Origin: Flavobacterium seoulense
GTDB lineage: Bacteria; Bacteroidota; Bacteroidia; Flavobacteriales; Flavobacteriaceae
Assembly (NCBI RefSeq): GCF_000695795.1
Contig: NZ_JNCA01000032.1
Span: forward strand, 62,001 to 126,000
Length of the DNA: 64,000 nt
Reading direction: 5' to 3'
A program made the position numbers and the translations under genes. Of this stretch, positions 7,452-17,046 are shown one piece after another. The notes beneath the pieces are model-generated. The model was given only the letters and a program-made list of their open reading frames with translations, did no database searches and was not told the DNA's origin. Within the stretch, counting starts at the first letter, position 1; every line of letters begins with the position of its first letter.

Positions 7452-9140
7452 ATGAAAATATCAGGAGCAGAAGCAGTTATCAGATGCTTATTAGCCGAAG
7501 GAGTAGATTTGGTTTATGGTTACCCAGGTGGAGCCATCATGCCGGTTTATGACGAATTATATAAATTTCAGGATCAATTACACCACGTTTTGGTGCGTCA
7601 CGAGCAAGGTGCTGCACACGCTGCACAGGGGTTTGCAAGAGCTACAGGAAAAGTAGGGGTTGCTATTGCAACTTCAGGACCAGGAGCAACAAATTTAGTT
7701 ACAGGTATTGCTGATGCTCAAATTGATTCTACACCAATGGTTTGTATTACTGGACAAGTAGGGAAACATTTATTAGGATCAGATGCTTTTCAGGAAACAG
7801 ATATTATCGGAATTTCTACTCCGGTAACTAAATGGAATTACCAAATTACTGAAGCTGATGAGATTCCGGAAATTATGGCAAAAGCATTTTATATTGCCCG
7901 TTCAGGACGTCCAGGACCAGTATTAGTAGATATTACTAAAAATGCTCAGTTTGATACTTTGGATTTTAGTTATAAAAAATGTAATGATATCAGAAGTTAT
8001 CACCCAAAACCAGTTCTAAAAATAGAAAAGGTTCAGGAAGCTGCTGAGATAATTAATAATGCCAAAAAACCAATGATTGTTTTTGGTCAGGGAATTATAT
8101 TAAGCCAGGCTGAAGAACAATTAAAAAAATTCATTGATAAATCAGGAATTCCTGCAGCATGGACTATTTTAGGACTTTCGGCTTTACCTACAGATCATAA
8201 ATTAAATGTAGGAATGGTAGGGATGCACGGTAATTACGGACCAAATCTTTTAACTAACGAATGTGATGTTTTAATCGCACTTGGAATGCGTTTTGATGAC
8301 CGTGTTACAGGAAATTTAGCAACTTATGCTAAGCAGGCTAAGGTTATTCATTTCGAAATTGATTCAGCAGAGATTGATAAAAACGTAAAAACAGATGTAG
8401 CTGTTTTAGCTGATGTGAAAGAAGCATTAACGGCTTTGATTCCATTAATTGATAAAAAATCACATGATGACTGGCATAATGAATTCAAGAAAAAATATGA
8501 AATTGAATTAGATGCGGTTATCAACGAAGAGTTAGCTCCAACAAACGGAAAAGGAATTTCTATGGGAGAAACTATCGAAATGATTAACAAACACTCAAAA
8601 GGTGATGCGATAATGGTTTCAGATGTAGGACAACACCAAATGTTTACCTGCCGTTATTCTAAATTCAACCAAACTAAAAGTAATGTAACTTCCGGAGGTT
8701 TAGGAACAATGGGATTTGCTTTACCGGCAGCTATTGGAGCTAAAATGGGAAGACCGGATCGCGAAGTAGTGGCTATCATTGGTGACGGAGGTTTCCAGAT
8801 GAATATTCAGGAATTAGGAACTATTCATCAAACTAAAGTTCCGGTAAAAATTGTGGTATTAAACAATGAGTTCTTAGGAATGGTACGTCAATGGCAGGAA
8901 TTGTTTTTCGACTATAGATATGCTTCTACAGTAATGACAAATCCTAATTTTTGTGCTATTGCCGAAGGATATTATATCAAATCCCGCAAAGTAACTAAGA
9001 GAGAAGAATTAGATGAAGCAATTGCTGAAATGCTGGCTTCTAAAGATTCTTATTTCCTTGAAGTTATGGTTGAAAAAGAAAATAATGTATTCCCAATGAT
9101 TCCTACAGGAGCTTCGGTTTCTGACATCCGATTAAGTTAA
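7452..9140 (+). CDS. ilvB: Acetolactate synthase, large (catalytic) subunit
   Basis: Thiamine-diphosphate enzyme that joins pyruvate with pyruvate or 2-oxobutyrate, the first common step for Val/Leu and Ile. The N-terminal domain carries GYPGGAIMPVYDEL and the catalytic Glu in LVRHEQGAAHAAQGFARATG. FAD-domain residues lie in the middle. The ThDP/Mg motif GDGGFQMNIQELGTI runs to NNEFLGMVRQWQ. The length of 562 residues is normal. Only four bases separate it from ilvN, so the two subunits are probably translationally coupled. Confidence 0.96.
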   Translation: MKISGAEAVIRCLLAEGVDLVYGYPGGAIMPVYDELYKFQDQLHHVLVRHEQGAAHAAQGFARATGKVGVAIATSGPGATNLVTGIADAQIDSTPMVCITGQVGKHLLGSDAFQETDIIGISTPVTKWNYQITEADEIPEIMAKAFYIARSGRPGPVLVDITKNAQFDTLDFSYKKCNDIRSYHPKPVLKIEKVQEAAEIINNAKKPMIVFGQGIILSQAEEQLKKFIDKSGIPAAWTILGLSALPTDHKLNVGMVGMHGNYGPNLLTNECDVLIALGMRFDDRVTGNLATYAKQAKVIHFEIDSAEIDKNVKTDVAVLADVKEALTALIPLIDKKSHDDWHNEFKKKYEIELDAVINEELAPTNGKGISMGETIEMINKHSKGDAIMVSDVGQHQMFTCRYSKFNQTKSNVTSGGLGTMGFALPAAIGAKMGRPDREVVAIIGDGGFQMNIQELGTIHQTKVPVKIVVLNNEFLGMVRQWQELFFDYRYASTVMTNPNFCAIAEGYYIKSRKVTKREELDEAIAEMLASKDSYFLEVMVEKENNVFPMIPTGASVSDIRLS

Positions 9141-9144
9141 TATT

Positions 9145-9675
9145 ATGGAAGAGACTAAAACATTCACTATTTCTGTTTATTCAGAAAACAACGTTGGCTT
9201 ATTGAACAGAATATCCGGGATATTCTTAAAACGCCATATTAATATATTGAGTTTAAATGTATCCGAATCAGAAATTGAAAACGTTTCTCGATTTGTAATT
9301 GTAGTAGATACTACTGAAAAATGGGTACAAAATATTGTTGGTCAAATTGAAAAACAAGTTGAAGTAATTAAAGCTTTTTATCATATTGATGAAGAAACTA
9401 TCTTCTTAGAAAGTGCTTTATTTAAAATCAATTCCAGTTTGTTATTTGACGAAAGACAAATTCAAAACATCATTAAAGAAAGTAATTCAGAAATTGTAAC
9501 CGTATCCAGAGACTTTTTTGTAATCTCAAAATCAGGAAGACGTTCAGACATCGAAGAATTACACGCAAAATTAAAACCTTTCGGAATCATGCAGTTTGTA
9601 CGTTCAGGAAGAATATCAGTTTCCAAAGAAAAAATGGAAGTAACAAGTTTATTATTAGAAGAATTAAAATCATAA
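9145..9675 (+). CDS. ilvN: Acetolactate synthase, small (regulatory) subunit
   Basis: At 176 residues it matches the usual small subunit. An N-terminal ACT domain (about 6-80) opens with ISVYSENNVGLLNRISGIFL and is followed by the conserved C-terminal half (about 90-170). In the family the ACT domains bind valine and mediate feedback inhibition of the large subunit, which would be a second control layer besides the predicted leader peptide. It lies between ilvB (4 bases) and ilvC (15 bases). Confidence 0.93.
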   Translation: MEETKTFTISVYSENNVGLLNRISGIFLKRHINILSLNVSESEIENVSRFVIVVDTTEKWVQNIVGQIEKQVEVIKAFYHIDEETIFLESALFKINSSLLFDERQIQNIIKESNSEIVTVSRDFFVISKSGRRSDIEELHAKLKPFGIMQFVRSGRISVSKEKMEVTSLLLEELKS

Positions 9676-9690
9676 ATTAAATATTAGAAA

Positions 9691-11163
9691 ATGGCAAATT
9701 ATTTCAATTCATTACCACTTAGATTACAATTAGAACAATTAGGCGTTTGCGAATTCATGGAGCAATCAGAATTTGCTAATGGAATCGAAGCTTTAAAAGG
9801 TAAAAAAGTAGTTATCGTAGGTTGTGGTGCTCAAGGTTTAAACCAAGGTTTGAACATGAGAGATTCAGGTTTAGATATTTCTTATGCATTACGTGCCGAA
9901 GCTATTGCTGAAAAAAGAGCTTCTTATAACAATGCTGTTGATAATGGTTTCAAAGTGGGAACTTATGAAGAATTAATTCCAACTGCTGATTTAGTATGTA
10001 ACCTTACTCCAGATAAACAACATACTGCTGTAGTTACTGCAATTATGCCGTTAATGAAACAAGGTGCTACTTTATCTTATTCTCATGGTTTTAACATTGT
10101 AGAAGAAGGAATGCAAATTCGTAAAGACTTAACAGTTATTATGTGTGCTCCTAAATGTCCTGGATCTGAAGTACGTGAAGAGTACAAAAGAGGATTTGGT
10201 GTACCAACACTTATCGCTGTTCACCCAGAAAATGATCCAAACGGTTTAGGTTTAGATCAGGCTAAAGCTTATGCTGTAGCAACAGGAGGACACAGAGCAG
10301 GAGTTTTACGTTCTTCTTTCGTAGCTGAAGTAAAATCAGATTTAATGGGAGAGCAAACTATCCTTTGCGGATTGTTACAAACAGGATCTATCTTATGTTT
10401 TGACAAAATGGTAGCTGAAGGTGTTGATGCTGGATATGCTTCTAAATTAATCCAATACGGATGGGAAACTATCACTGAAGGATTGAAATATGGTGGTATC
10501 ACTAACATGATGGATAGATTATCTAATCCAGCTAAAATTGCTGCTTTCAATGCTGCTGAAGAATTAAAAGACATCATGCGTCCATTATTCAAAAAGCACA
10601 TGGATGATATCATCTCTGGACATTTCTCTAAAACAATGATGGAAGACTGGGCTAATGATGATGTTAACTTATTAACTTGGAGAAAAGCTACAGGAGAAAC
10701 TAATTTCGAAAAAACTCCAGCTGGAAATGTTGAAATTTCTGAGCAAGAGTACTACGATAACGGAGTATTAATGGTAGCTATGGTAAAAGCTGGTGTTGAA
10801 TTAGCATTCGAAGCTATGACTGATTCTGGAATTATCGAAGAGTCTGCTTACTACGAGTCATTACACGAAACGCCACTTATTGCTAACACAATTGCAAGAA
10901 AGAAATTGTTCGAAATGAACCGTGTAATCTCTGATACTGCTGAGTACGGATGTTATTTATTTGATCACGCTTGTAAACCATTAATCGCTGAGTACGTTAA
11001 AAATGCACCATCTAACTTAATTGGTCGTCCATTTAACAACGGTGATAACGGTGTTGATAACAAAGAATTAATCGAAGTTAACGCTGCTATCAGAAACCAC
11101 CCGGTTGAAGAAGTAGGAGCTTGGTTAAGAGAATCAATGACTGCAATGAAAAAAATCGTTTAA
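9691..11163 (+). CDS. ilvC: Ketol-acid reductoisomerase, class II (long form)
   Basis: NADPH-dependent isomerisation and reduction of acetolactate and acetohydroxybutyrate. The 490-residue length, like E. coli IlvC, marks the class II enzyme with a duplicated knotted C-terminal domain. Visible are the Rossmann motif GKKVVIVGCGAQGLNQGLNM, PKCPGSEVREEY, and the metal site region EVKSDLMGEQTILCG. It is the last gene of the ilv operon, followed at once by a strong terminator. leu genes and ilvA do not follow. Confidence 0.96.
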   Translation: MANYFNSLPLRLQLEQLGVCEFMEQSEFANGIEALKGKKVVIVGCGAQGLNQGLNMRDSGLDISYALRAEAIAEKRASYNNAVDNGFKVGTYEELIPTADLVCNLTPDKQHTAVVTAIMPLMKQGATLSYSHGFNIVEEGMQIRKDLTVIMCAPKCPGSEVREEYKRGFGVPTLIAVHPENDPNGLGLDQAKAYAVATGGHRAGVLRSSFVAEVKSDLMGEQTILCGLLQTGSILCFDKMVAEGVDAGYASKLIQYGWETITEGLKYGGITNMMDRLSNPAKIAAFNAAEELKDIMRPLFKKHMDDIISGHFSKTMMEDWANDDVNLLTWRKATGETNFEKTPAGNVEISEQEYYDNGVLMVAMVKAGVELAFEAMTDSGIIEESAYYESLHETPLIANTIARKKLFEMNRVISDTAEYGCYLFDHACKPLIAEYVKNAPSNLIGRPFNNGDNGVDNKELIEVNAAIRNHPVEEVGAWLRESMTAMKKIV

Positions 11164-11187
11164 TCACGAATTTTTAATAAAGCTAAG

Positions 11188-11220
11188 AAAGCGGAGTAAT
11201 TATTTACTCCGCTTTTTTTA
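11188..11220 (+). terminator. Terminator of the ilv operon
   Basis: A 12-bp perfect stem AAAGCGGAGTAA (11188-11199) / TTACTCCGCTTT (11204-11215) with a 4-base loop and a T run. It lies 24 bases after the ilvC stop. Confidence 0.92.
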
Positions 11221-11299
11221 TTTATAATCATTATAGAAAAGGATAAAACTTACAAAGTATATTTTGTATTATTGCATCAACTTAAAAAAAAAGAATTAT

Positions 11300-11908
11300 A
11301 TGTCAGAGCAATCATTTTTTATCCCGAAATTTTTTGAAAACAATGATTATTTTATCGATGAAAAAGTAAACTATTTTAAATTTGGAAATACTTATAATGT
11401 ATTTGACAAAAGCGGAGAACAAGTTGGAGTTATCAATCAAAAAGTAACGGGTTGGCACAAATTTTTACGTTTGTTTCTAAATAAAGCAATGTTTCCATTT
11501 TTACTGGAAGTGCATAATATGGATAACGATTTACAAGTAAGTATCAAAAGAGGCTGGACTTTTTGGATGAGTAAAATTGTTATTGTTGATTCGAATGATA
11601 AAACTATTGGTACCATCAAACAAAAGTTTAAATTCTTTAAGCCCACTTTTATTATTGAAAATGCTGAAGGAAAAACAATAGCCAGAATTACAGGTGACTG
11701 GAAAGCCTGGGATTTCAAAATTAATGATGCCAATGAAAAGCCTATTGGTACCATCAATAAAAAATGGGGTGGTGTTATGAAAGAAGTTTTTACAAGAGCA
11801 GATAAATATTATGTTGCTGTAAATCCGGATTACACCGAAATAGCTAATAAAATGACAATTGTTTCCTGCGCAATAACTATTGATATGGTTCTTAAAAACA
11901 ATAAATAA
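11300..11908 (+). CDS. LURP-one/scramblase-like fold protein
   Basis: The chosen ATG at 11300 (MSEQSFF) follows an A-rich stretch. An in-frame ATG 36 bases upstream gives an unconvincing tail of Lys/Asn codons. The 202-residue product consists of repeated short beta hairpins of the type TYNVFDKSGEQVGVINQK, KIVIVDSNDKTIGTIKQK and FIIENAEGKTIARITG. It ends with a hydrophobic helix (MTIVSCAITIDMVL), as in the tubby-like/phospholipid scramblase-related (LURP-one) proteins. Function in bacteria is unclear. A terminator follows, so it is likely a single-gene unit. Confidence 0.7.
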   Translation: MSEQSFFIPKFFENNDYFIDEKVNYFKFGNTYNVFDKSGEQVGVINQKVTGWHKFLRLFLNKAMFPFLLEVHNMDNDLQVSIKRGWTFWMSKIVIVDSNDKTIGTIKQKFKFFKPTFIIENAEGKTIARITGDWKAWDFKINDANEKPIGTINKKWGGVMKEVFTRADKYYVAVNPDYTEIANKMTIVSCAITIDMVLKNNK

Positions 11909-12218
11909 GCTGAAAGTGATATAGAATTATCATTAAAAAGCTTTGTTTTAATATTAATAATTTGATAATCATTGAAACCAAAATAAGATTAAGGGAATCC
12001 TTATTTTTATACAAATAATAAAAATCTAAAAGAGCGAAGTAATAATTAACTTCGCTTTTTCGTTTTTATAATTTTGGCGGTTTTTACGCTATTTTTCAAT
12101 AATTTGCATTTTTGTTAAGATAGGATTTCATTATTTTAATTAAATTGCACTGATTTATGATTTTTTTTGTTTTAAAAATAGAATCATATTTTATACATTT
12201 ATACAAAATAAAAAAGGG
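11909..12218 (+). other. Intergenic region between scramblase-like gene and acs
   Basis: About 310 AT-rich bases. It holds the terminator at 12033-12060 and then about 160 bases of T/A-rich leader before acs. No perfect TAnnTTTG box was found near acs and no coding potential was seen. Confidence 0.6.
12033..12060 (+). terminator. Intrinsic terminator
   Basis: AGCGAAGT (12033-12040) pairs with ACTTCGCT (12049-12056), followed by a T run. It closes the transcript of the gene ending at 11908. Confidence 0.8.
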
Positions 12219-14126
12219 ATGAGTTACTATAAAGTTGATAATTTAGAGCAATACTTTAAGCATTACAATAAGTCAATTAGAGAGCCAAGAAAATTTTGGG
12301 GGAAAATTGCTGAAGAAAATTTCACATGGTATCAGCCATGGGATAAAGTTGTTGAGTTTAATATGGTCGATGCTGATGTTCAGTGGTTTGCCGGAGCAAA
12401 AGTAAATATTGCTAAAAATTGTATTGACAGACATTTAAACAAAAGGGGAGAAAAAACGGCAATTATTTTTGAACCAAACAATCCGGACGAAGAAGCATTA
12501 CATATTAGTTATAATGAATTGCACCAACGCGTTTGTAAAATGGCAAATGTATTGCGTGAGCAAGGAATTAAAAAAGGAGATCGTGTTTGTATTTATCTGC
12601 CAATGATTCCGGAATTAGCAGTATCTGTTTTGGCTTGTGCCAGAATTGGAGCGATTCATTCGGTAGTATTTGCAGGTTTTTCATCTAAGGCCTTAGCAAC
12701 CCGAATTAATGATAGCGAAAGCAAAATGGTTATTACTTCTGATGGAAGTTTCCGCGGAAATAAAACAATTGAACTAAAAGAAATTGTTGACGAAGCATTA
12801 CAAAAATGCTCATCGGTAAGCACCGTTTTAGTTGCAAAAAGAACTAATACTCCGGTGAACATGAAAGAAGGCAGAGATATTTGGTTACAACCATTATTAG
12901 ACGAAGCTTCAGATAATAGTGTAGCTGAAATCATGGATGCCGAAGATCCTTTGTTTATTCTTTATACTTCTGGTTCAACCGGAAATCCTAAAGGAATGGT
13001 GCATACCACTGCGGGATATATGGTTTACACTGCTTATACATTCAAGAATGTTTTTAGTTATGAAGAGAACGATGTATTCTGGTGTACTGCCGATATTGGC
13101 TGGATAACAGGACATTCTTATATTTTATATGGACCATTATTAAATGGCGCTACAACAGTAATATTCGAAGGAATTCCTTCTTACCCAGATCACAGCCGTT
13201 TTTGGGAAGTAATCGAAAAACATAAAGTAAGTCAGTTTTATACAGCGCCTACAGCCATTAGAGCATTGGCTAAAGAAAAATTAGAATACGTTCAAAAGTT
13301 TCCTTTTAAAAGTTTAAAAGTAATTGGGTCAGTAGGGGAGCCTATTAATGAAGAAGCATGGCACTGGTTTAATGATCACGTAGGAGGAAAAAGGTGTCCT
13401 GTTGTGGATACCTGGTGGCAAACTGAAACAGGTGGAATTATGATTTCGCCATTGGCATTCATTACACCTACAAAACCTACTTATGCAACTTTTCCATTAC
13501 CGGGAATTCAGGCGGTATTGATGGATGATAAACGAAATGAAATTGAAGGTAATCAGGTAGTAGGAAGTTTGTGTATCAAATTCCCTTGGCCAGGAATGGC
13601 AAGAACAATCTGGAATGATCACCAGCGCTATAAAGATACTTATTTTTCTCAATATCCTGGAAAATATTTTACCGGAGATGGCGCTTTGCGTGATGAAGTA
13701 GGTTATTACAGAATTACGGGTAGAGTAGATGATGTGATTATTGTTTCGGGACACAATTTAGGAACGGCACCTATCGAAGATGCAATTAATGAGCATCCTG
13801 CAGTTGCCGAAAGTGCTGTAGTAGGATTTCCGCATGATGTAAAAGGAAATGCTTTGTATGGTTATGTGATTCTAAAAGAAACAGGAGAAATTCGAAATAA
13901 AGAAAATCTTTTTATCGAAATCAATCAACACATTACAGATCACGTAGGTCCGATTGCAAAATTAGACAAAATACAATTTGTATCAGGATTACCAAAAACA
14001 CGTTCAGGAAAAATTATGCGAAGAATTCTTAGAAAAATTGCAGAAGGTGATTTCTCTGATTATGGTGATACAAGTACACTATTAAATCCTGAAATTATTG
14101 AATTAATTCAAAACGAAAAGAAATAA
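12219..14126 (+). CDS. acs: Acetyl-coenzyme A synthetase
   Basis: AMP-forming activation of acetate to acetyl-CoA. The 635 residues are typical. Signatures in order are LYTSGSTGNPKGMVHTTAGY (adenylation P-loop), TWWQTETGG, YFTGDGALRD, GRVDDVI, and the C-terminal PKTRSGKIMRR. The Lys of the last motif is the residue whose acetylation switches the enzyme off in well-studied bacteria. It converges with the exonuclease-fold/DUF294 pair. Genes of that kind also accompany acs and acetate permease in Proteobacteria, to my knowledge. No acetate permease is seen here. Confidence 0.96.
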   Translation: MSYYKVDNLEQYFKHYNKSIREPRKFWGKIAEENFTWYQPWDKVVEFNMVDADVQWFAGAKVNIAKNCIDRHLNKRGEKTAIIFEPNNPDEEALHISYNELHQRVCKMANVLREQGIKKGDRVCIYLPMIPELAVSVLACARIGAIHSVVFAGFSSKALATRINDSESKMVITSDGSFRGNKTIELKEIVDEALQKCSSVSTVLVAKRTNTPVNMKEGRDIWLQPLLDEASDNSVAEIMDAEDPLFILYTSGSTGNPKGMVHTTAGYMVYTAYTFKNVFSYEENDVFWCTADIGWITGHSYILYGPLLNGATTVIFEGIPSYPDHSRFWEVIEKHKVSQFYTAPTAIRALAKEKLEYVQKFPFKSLKVIGSVGEPINEEAWHWFNDHVGGKRCPVVDTWWQTETGGIMISPLAFITPTKPTYATFPLPGIQAVLMDDKRNEIEGNQVVGSLCIKFPWPGMARTIWNDHQRYKDTYFSQYPGKYFTGDGALRDEVGYYRITGRVDDVIIVSGHNLGTAPIEDAINEHPAVAESAVVGFPHDVKGNALYGYVILKETGEIRNKENLFIEINQHITDHVGPIAKLDKIQFVSGLPKTRSGKIMRRILRKIAEGDFSDYGDTSTLLNPEIIELIQNEKK

Positions 14127-14130
14127 GAAC

Positions 14131-14162
14131 AAAAAATCGGCTTTATTTGAAGCCGATTTTTT
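14131..14162. terminator. Bidirectional terminator between acs and the exonuclease-like gene
   Basis: A perfect 13-bp stem AAAAAATCGGCTT (14131-14143) / AAGCCGATTTTTT (14150-14162) with a 6-base loop. It lies just past the acs stop and touches the last base of the facing gene. Confidence 0.9.
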
Positions 14163-14761
14163 TATTTTAATCCTAATTTGAATTTTAACTTTAAAAAGAG
14201 TAAAGCAATTTTATATGCTTTTTCAGTAGTTGAATCTCCTTCTGTGGACGGAATTTTATAATATTCTGTAAGTTCTTCAAGAGAGAATTCTTTGTCTTCC
14301 GGAAGTTCGTGCAACTTTCGATGCATAATATCAATATCTAATGCATCATTACGCAATTTTCCACAATCTAAACGTTCCAGAGTAGCATTTATCATCTCCA
14401 TATCAGAAGCGATTTCGTGCCCTACAATTATTCCGTTTCCTAAATATTCTACAAAAGTTTTTAAGGCTTCGGGTTCAGATAATTTAAGGATTCTGCTTTC
14501 AATAATGTATTCATTAGAAAGATGATTGTCATGTAAAAAACGGTATTGCAGCAAAATAGTTTCAAAACTGTCTTTTATCATAACGGCATCGTTTTCAACC
14601 GCAAAAGCACTCATGTAAGTGATCACATCTTTTTCAGTTGAATTTCCTGTAGCTTCGGTCGAAAGAATCACATAACGATTTGTTTTCTTAGAAAACTTAG
14701 CGATGTATTCTTTCCAAAATTCAGGATGTTCTTTATTTATATTTTTTAACCAGTCTAACAT
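14162..14761 (-). CDS. DnaQ-fold 3'-5' exonuclease-like protein with eroded active site
   Basis: A 199-residue protein with the layout of a DEDDh exonuclease (DNA polymerase III epsilon/RNase T type). The Exo I position reads ILSTEATG instead of DxETTG, so the first catalytic Asp is Ser and the Glu is kept. Exo II, VGHEIASDMEMI, keeps its Asp. In Exo III the expected HxAxxD aligns with DSTTEK, losing both His and Asp. Ordinary nuclease activity is therefore doubtful. It starts two bases after the stop of the cNMP/CBS/DUF294 gene, so the two products probably act together. A nucleotide- or RNA-binding pseudo-enzyme partner is one possibility. Confidence 0.75.
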   Translation of the reverse strand: MLDWLKNINKEHPEFWKEYIAKFSKKTNRYVILSTEATGNSTEKDVITYMSAFAVENDAVMIKDSFETILLQYRFLHDNHLSNEYIIESRILKLSEPEALKTFVEYLGNGIIVGHEIASDMEMINATLERLDCGKLRNDALDIDIMHRKLHELPEDKEFSLEELTEYYKIPSTEGDSTTEKAYKIALLFLKLKFKLGLK

Positions 14762-14763
14762 AA

Positions 14764-16671
14764 CTATGAGAATTGAGTAAGTTGAAACTTATCTTTAATT
14801 AATTCTTCTAATTCCTTCATCGGAATCAGGGCATTTTTCAATTTTTCTCTATCAATTTTTGATAGTTCCTCTAAGTTAATATATTGTCCGGAATTTTCGT
14901 TTTTTAAACCTTCTAAAGTTCTGATTTTTGTCAAAAATAAATAAGCTTCGGCGCAGCTTAAATAAATTTCAGCGTGTTTTGGATCAGCAATTGCCAATTG
15001 TTTAAATCGGGTATAGGTATTGTTGATACCTTTGATTTCGTAACTTAATGTAAAAAGACGCGCACTATCAATCAAAGGCATTAAGGCTTTGGTTTTAATG
15101 TCGAATTTGTCTTTGTGGATACCTTCTTCTTCCACAAGGAATTTTTTGAAAAAACTCAAAGGAGCATTGTTTCTTAAAGCATCATTTCCTAAAAAGTCAA
15201 AAAATAAAGTATTGTTGCTTGCATTTTCAAAAACAATATTATTGATAGCGGTTTCAATTTTTTGTTCGCCGGTAACCAGTTCGTAATCAAAGAAAATACT
15301 ACTTAAATTATCGGTATTTTCTCTTGTAGCATTCATCCAGTTGTTATACTGTTTTATCCAGTCAGTCAATGATTTACACCACATCATATTGCTTCCCATA
15401 TGCCCGTAAGGACATAATTCGTAACCTATTTTTTCGAGCGTGGCAGTTGTCTTTTTTCCAAGCTTTAAAAAATAGTCTTTTACTTCAATATATTTGTCCT
15501 GAGCCACATCTTCAAACACTAAAATACTATCCTGATCAGTCAATAAAAGTTGTTCTTTTCGTCCCTGACTACCAATACTTAACCACGCAAAACGGGCAGG
15601 AGGTGAGCCTAAATCTAAAATAGACAATTCGACAGCACGTTTTAAAATAGCAAAGTTAATTTCGCTGGCAATATTAGTAATATGTGTCAACGGAATATTT
15701 TTTTGTATCGAAGACTGAATCAAATTAGTTAATCGGGTACGGATTTCTTTCAATTCTTTCGAAGATAAAGAACGTTTGATTTCTTTGATTAAAACACCAG
15801 GATTACTGGCTTGAGCAGCAATTAAATCGTGTTCAGAAATTACACCTTTAATCGTTGATTTATCGGTTCCATCAATGGTTACGCACAAATGAGTTACATT
15901 ATTTTTTAGCATCAGCAATTGGGCTTCAGCCAAAGAAACATTTTCTAAAACGGTAACTACAGGCGAGGACATAATATTACTAACAGGAGTATTGATAGGA
16001 AAACGTCCGGTGGCGATTTTTGAAGCTAAATCGGCATGAGTTACAATCCCAATTGGACCATTTCTTTCGAAAATGATAACATTATTCTTTAGAGATTCAG
16101 CCATTAATTGGGCAACTTCCTGAGCAGTATTGTCAGAAGTAGCCAAAAGTGGCGTAGTATTATAGGCTAAAGTTTGAAAAAATTGAGCTTCCGATTGTTT
16201 TTCGGTATAAAACAAACCATCAGAAACCAAATTTCCCTGAGACGAACGATCATCAGGCAAATTGCTGGCAAAATTTTCCAAAAGAAAGTTTAAAACCTCT
16301 GAATTATTAGCTAACAATGGCTTGAAAACAGCAATTGGAATAGCATAAACCAAACTTTCTTCTCTGGCTTTAGCCGTCATTTTATAGTTGTTTTTAGCAA
16401 AAAACGGACGTAAACCAAAAATTGTTCCTTCGTGAAGTTTGCTAATAATACTTTCTTCGGCATCAGCAATTACTGAAATATTGACAACGCCCGAAGCTAC
16501 AACATAAAAACTGTCGTGTAGCGTATCATTGATTTTAAATAAGGTTTGTTTTTTTTCTAAACTAACAACACGAACATTACTGGCAACTTCGGCTAATTGC
16601 TCTGAAGTAAGCTGATTAAAAGGCGCATAATTTTTTAAAAATTCAGCAATTTGCTGTGCAATTATATTCAT
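14764..16671 (-). CDS. cNMP-binding / CBS / DUF294 nucleotidyltransferase-like signalling protein
   Basis: The 635-residue soluble protein has an N-terminal cyclic-nucleotide-binding-like domain (about 15-135), two CBS domains (about 170-290, including TGRFPINTPVSNIMSSPVVT), and a DUF294/GlnD-like nucleotidyltransferase domain. In that last domain, SIGSQGRKEQLLLTDQDSIL shows the GS...DxD signature near residues 365-390. The C-terminal helical DUF294_C part follows. Such proteins are thought to sense nucleotides and modify a partner. The substrate is unknown. It is joined to the DnaQ-fold gene by a 2-base gap and faces acs, which hints at a role in acetate or energy-state signalling. Confidence 0.85.
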   Translation of the reverse strand: MNIIAQQIAEFLKNYAPFNQLTSEQLAEVASNVRVVSLEKKQTLFKINDTLHDSFYVVASGVVNISVIADAEESIISKLHEGTIFGLRPFFAKNNYKMTAKAREESLVYAIPIAVFKPLLANNSEVLNFLLENFASNLPDDRSSQGNLVSDGLFYTEKQSEAQFFQTLAYNTTPLLATSDNTAQEVAQLMAESLKNNVIIFERNGPIGIVTHADLASKIATGRFPINTPVSNIMSSPVVTVLENVSLAEAQLLMLKNNVTHLCVTIDGTDKSTIKGVISEHDLIAAQASNPGVLIKEIKRSLSSKELKEIRTRLTNLIQSSIQKNIPLTHITNIASEINFAILKRAVELSILDLGSPPARFAWLSIGSQGRKEQLLLTDQDSILVFEDVAQDKYIEVKDYFLKLGKKTTATLEKIGYELCPYGHMGSNMMWCKSLTDWIKQYNNWMNATRENTDNLSSIFFDYELVTGEQKIETAINNIVFENASNNTLFFDFLGNDALRNNAPLSFFKKFLVEEEGIHKDKFDIKTKALMPLIDSARLFTLSYEIKGINNTYTRFKQLAIADPKHAEIYLSCAEAYLFLTKIRTLEGLKNENSGQYINLEELSKIDREKLKNALIPMKELEELIKDKFQLTQFS

Positions 16672-16693
16672 GAGGGTTAAATAAAATGTGTTA

Positions 16694-16701
16694 CAAAATT
16701 A
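16694..16701 (-). promoter_or_regulatory. -7 box of the DUF294 gene promoter
   Basis: TAATTTTG on the minus strand fits TAnnTTTG, with its end 22 bases from the ATG. No clear -33 TTG was found. Confidence 0.45.
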
Positions 16702-16997
16702 CTAAAATAATGAGTTAAAAATAATTTCATTTATAGGTAAAACTCTTGTTTAACAAAAATGTTTTATGTATTTTTTACTACAATTATTTTAAAATAGAAC
16801 TGTTTGAACAATTTACAAAAAACGATTTATAATCAGAATTATTATTTGAATATTTATAAGCTTAGAAAGGAAAGTAGAAATAAATGAAATTTTCTATTTT
16901 ACATAATATAAATTATAGTTCAATAATATACAATTAAAAAGTTCTCGTTTTCCTGATTTTCGGAGTGTTTTTCTAAATTACAATCTATTTGAATAAA

Positions 16998-17031
16998 AAA
17001 ACCGATATAAATTGAAGTCTATATCGGTTTT
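16998..17031 (-). terminator. Terminator of the sugar operon
   Basis: AAAACCGATATA (16998-17009) and TATATCGGTTTT (17020-17031) form a perfect 12-bp stem. On the minus strand a T run follows. It lies just behind the transporter gene. Confidence 0.88.
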
Positions 17032-17046
17032 ATGAAAAGTTATTTT

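Larger units (their letters stand above)
16672..17046 (-). other. Intergenic region between MFS transporter and DUF294 gene
   Basis: 375 very AT-rich bases. It contains the sugar-operon terminator (16998-17031) and, on the minus strand, a -7 box TAATTTTG (16701-16694) 22 bases before the DUF294 gene start. Nothing else was recognised in the middle part. Confidence 0.5.

Noticed and set aside
11264..11299. Upstream ATG extending the scramblase-like gene
   Set aside because: The extension is MYYCINLKKKNY from promoter-like sequence. The ATG at 11300 follows a typical A-rich start region.
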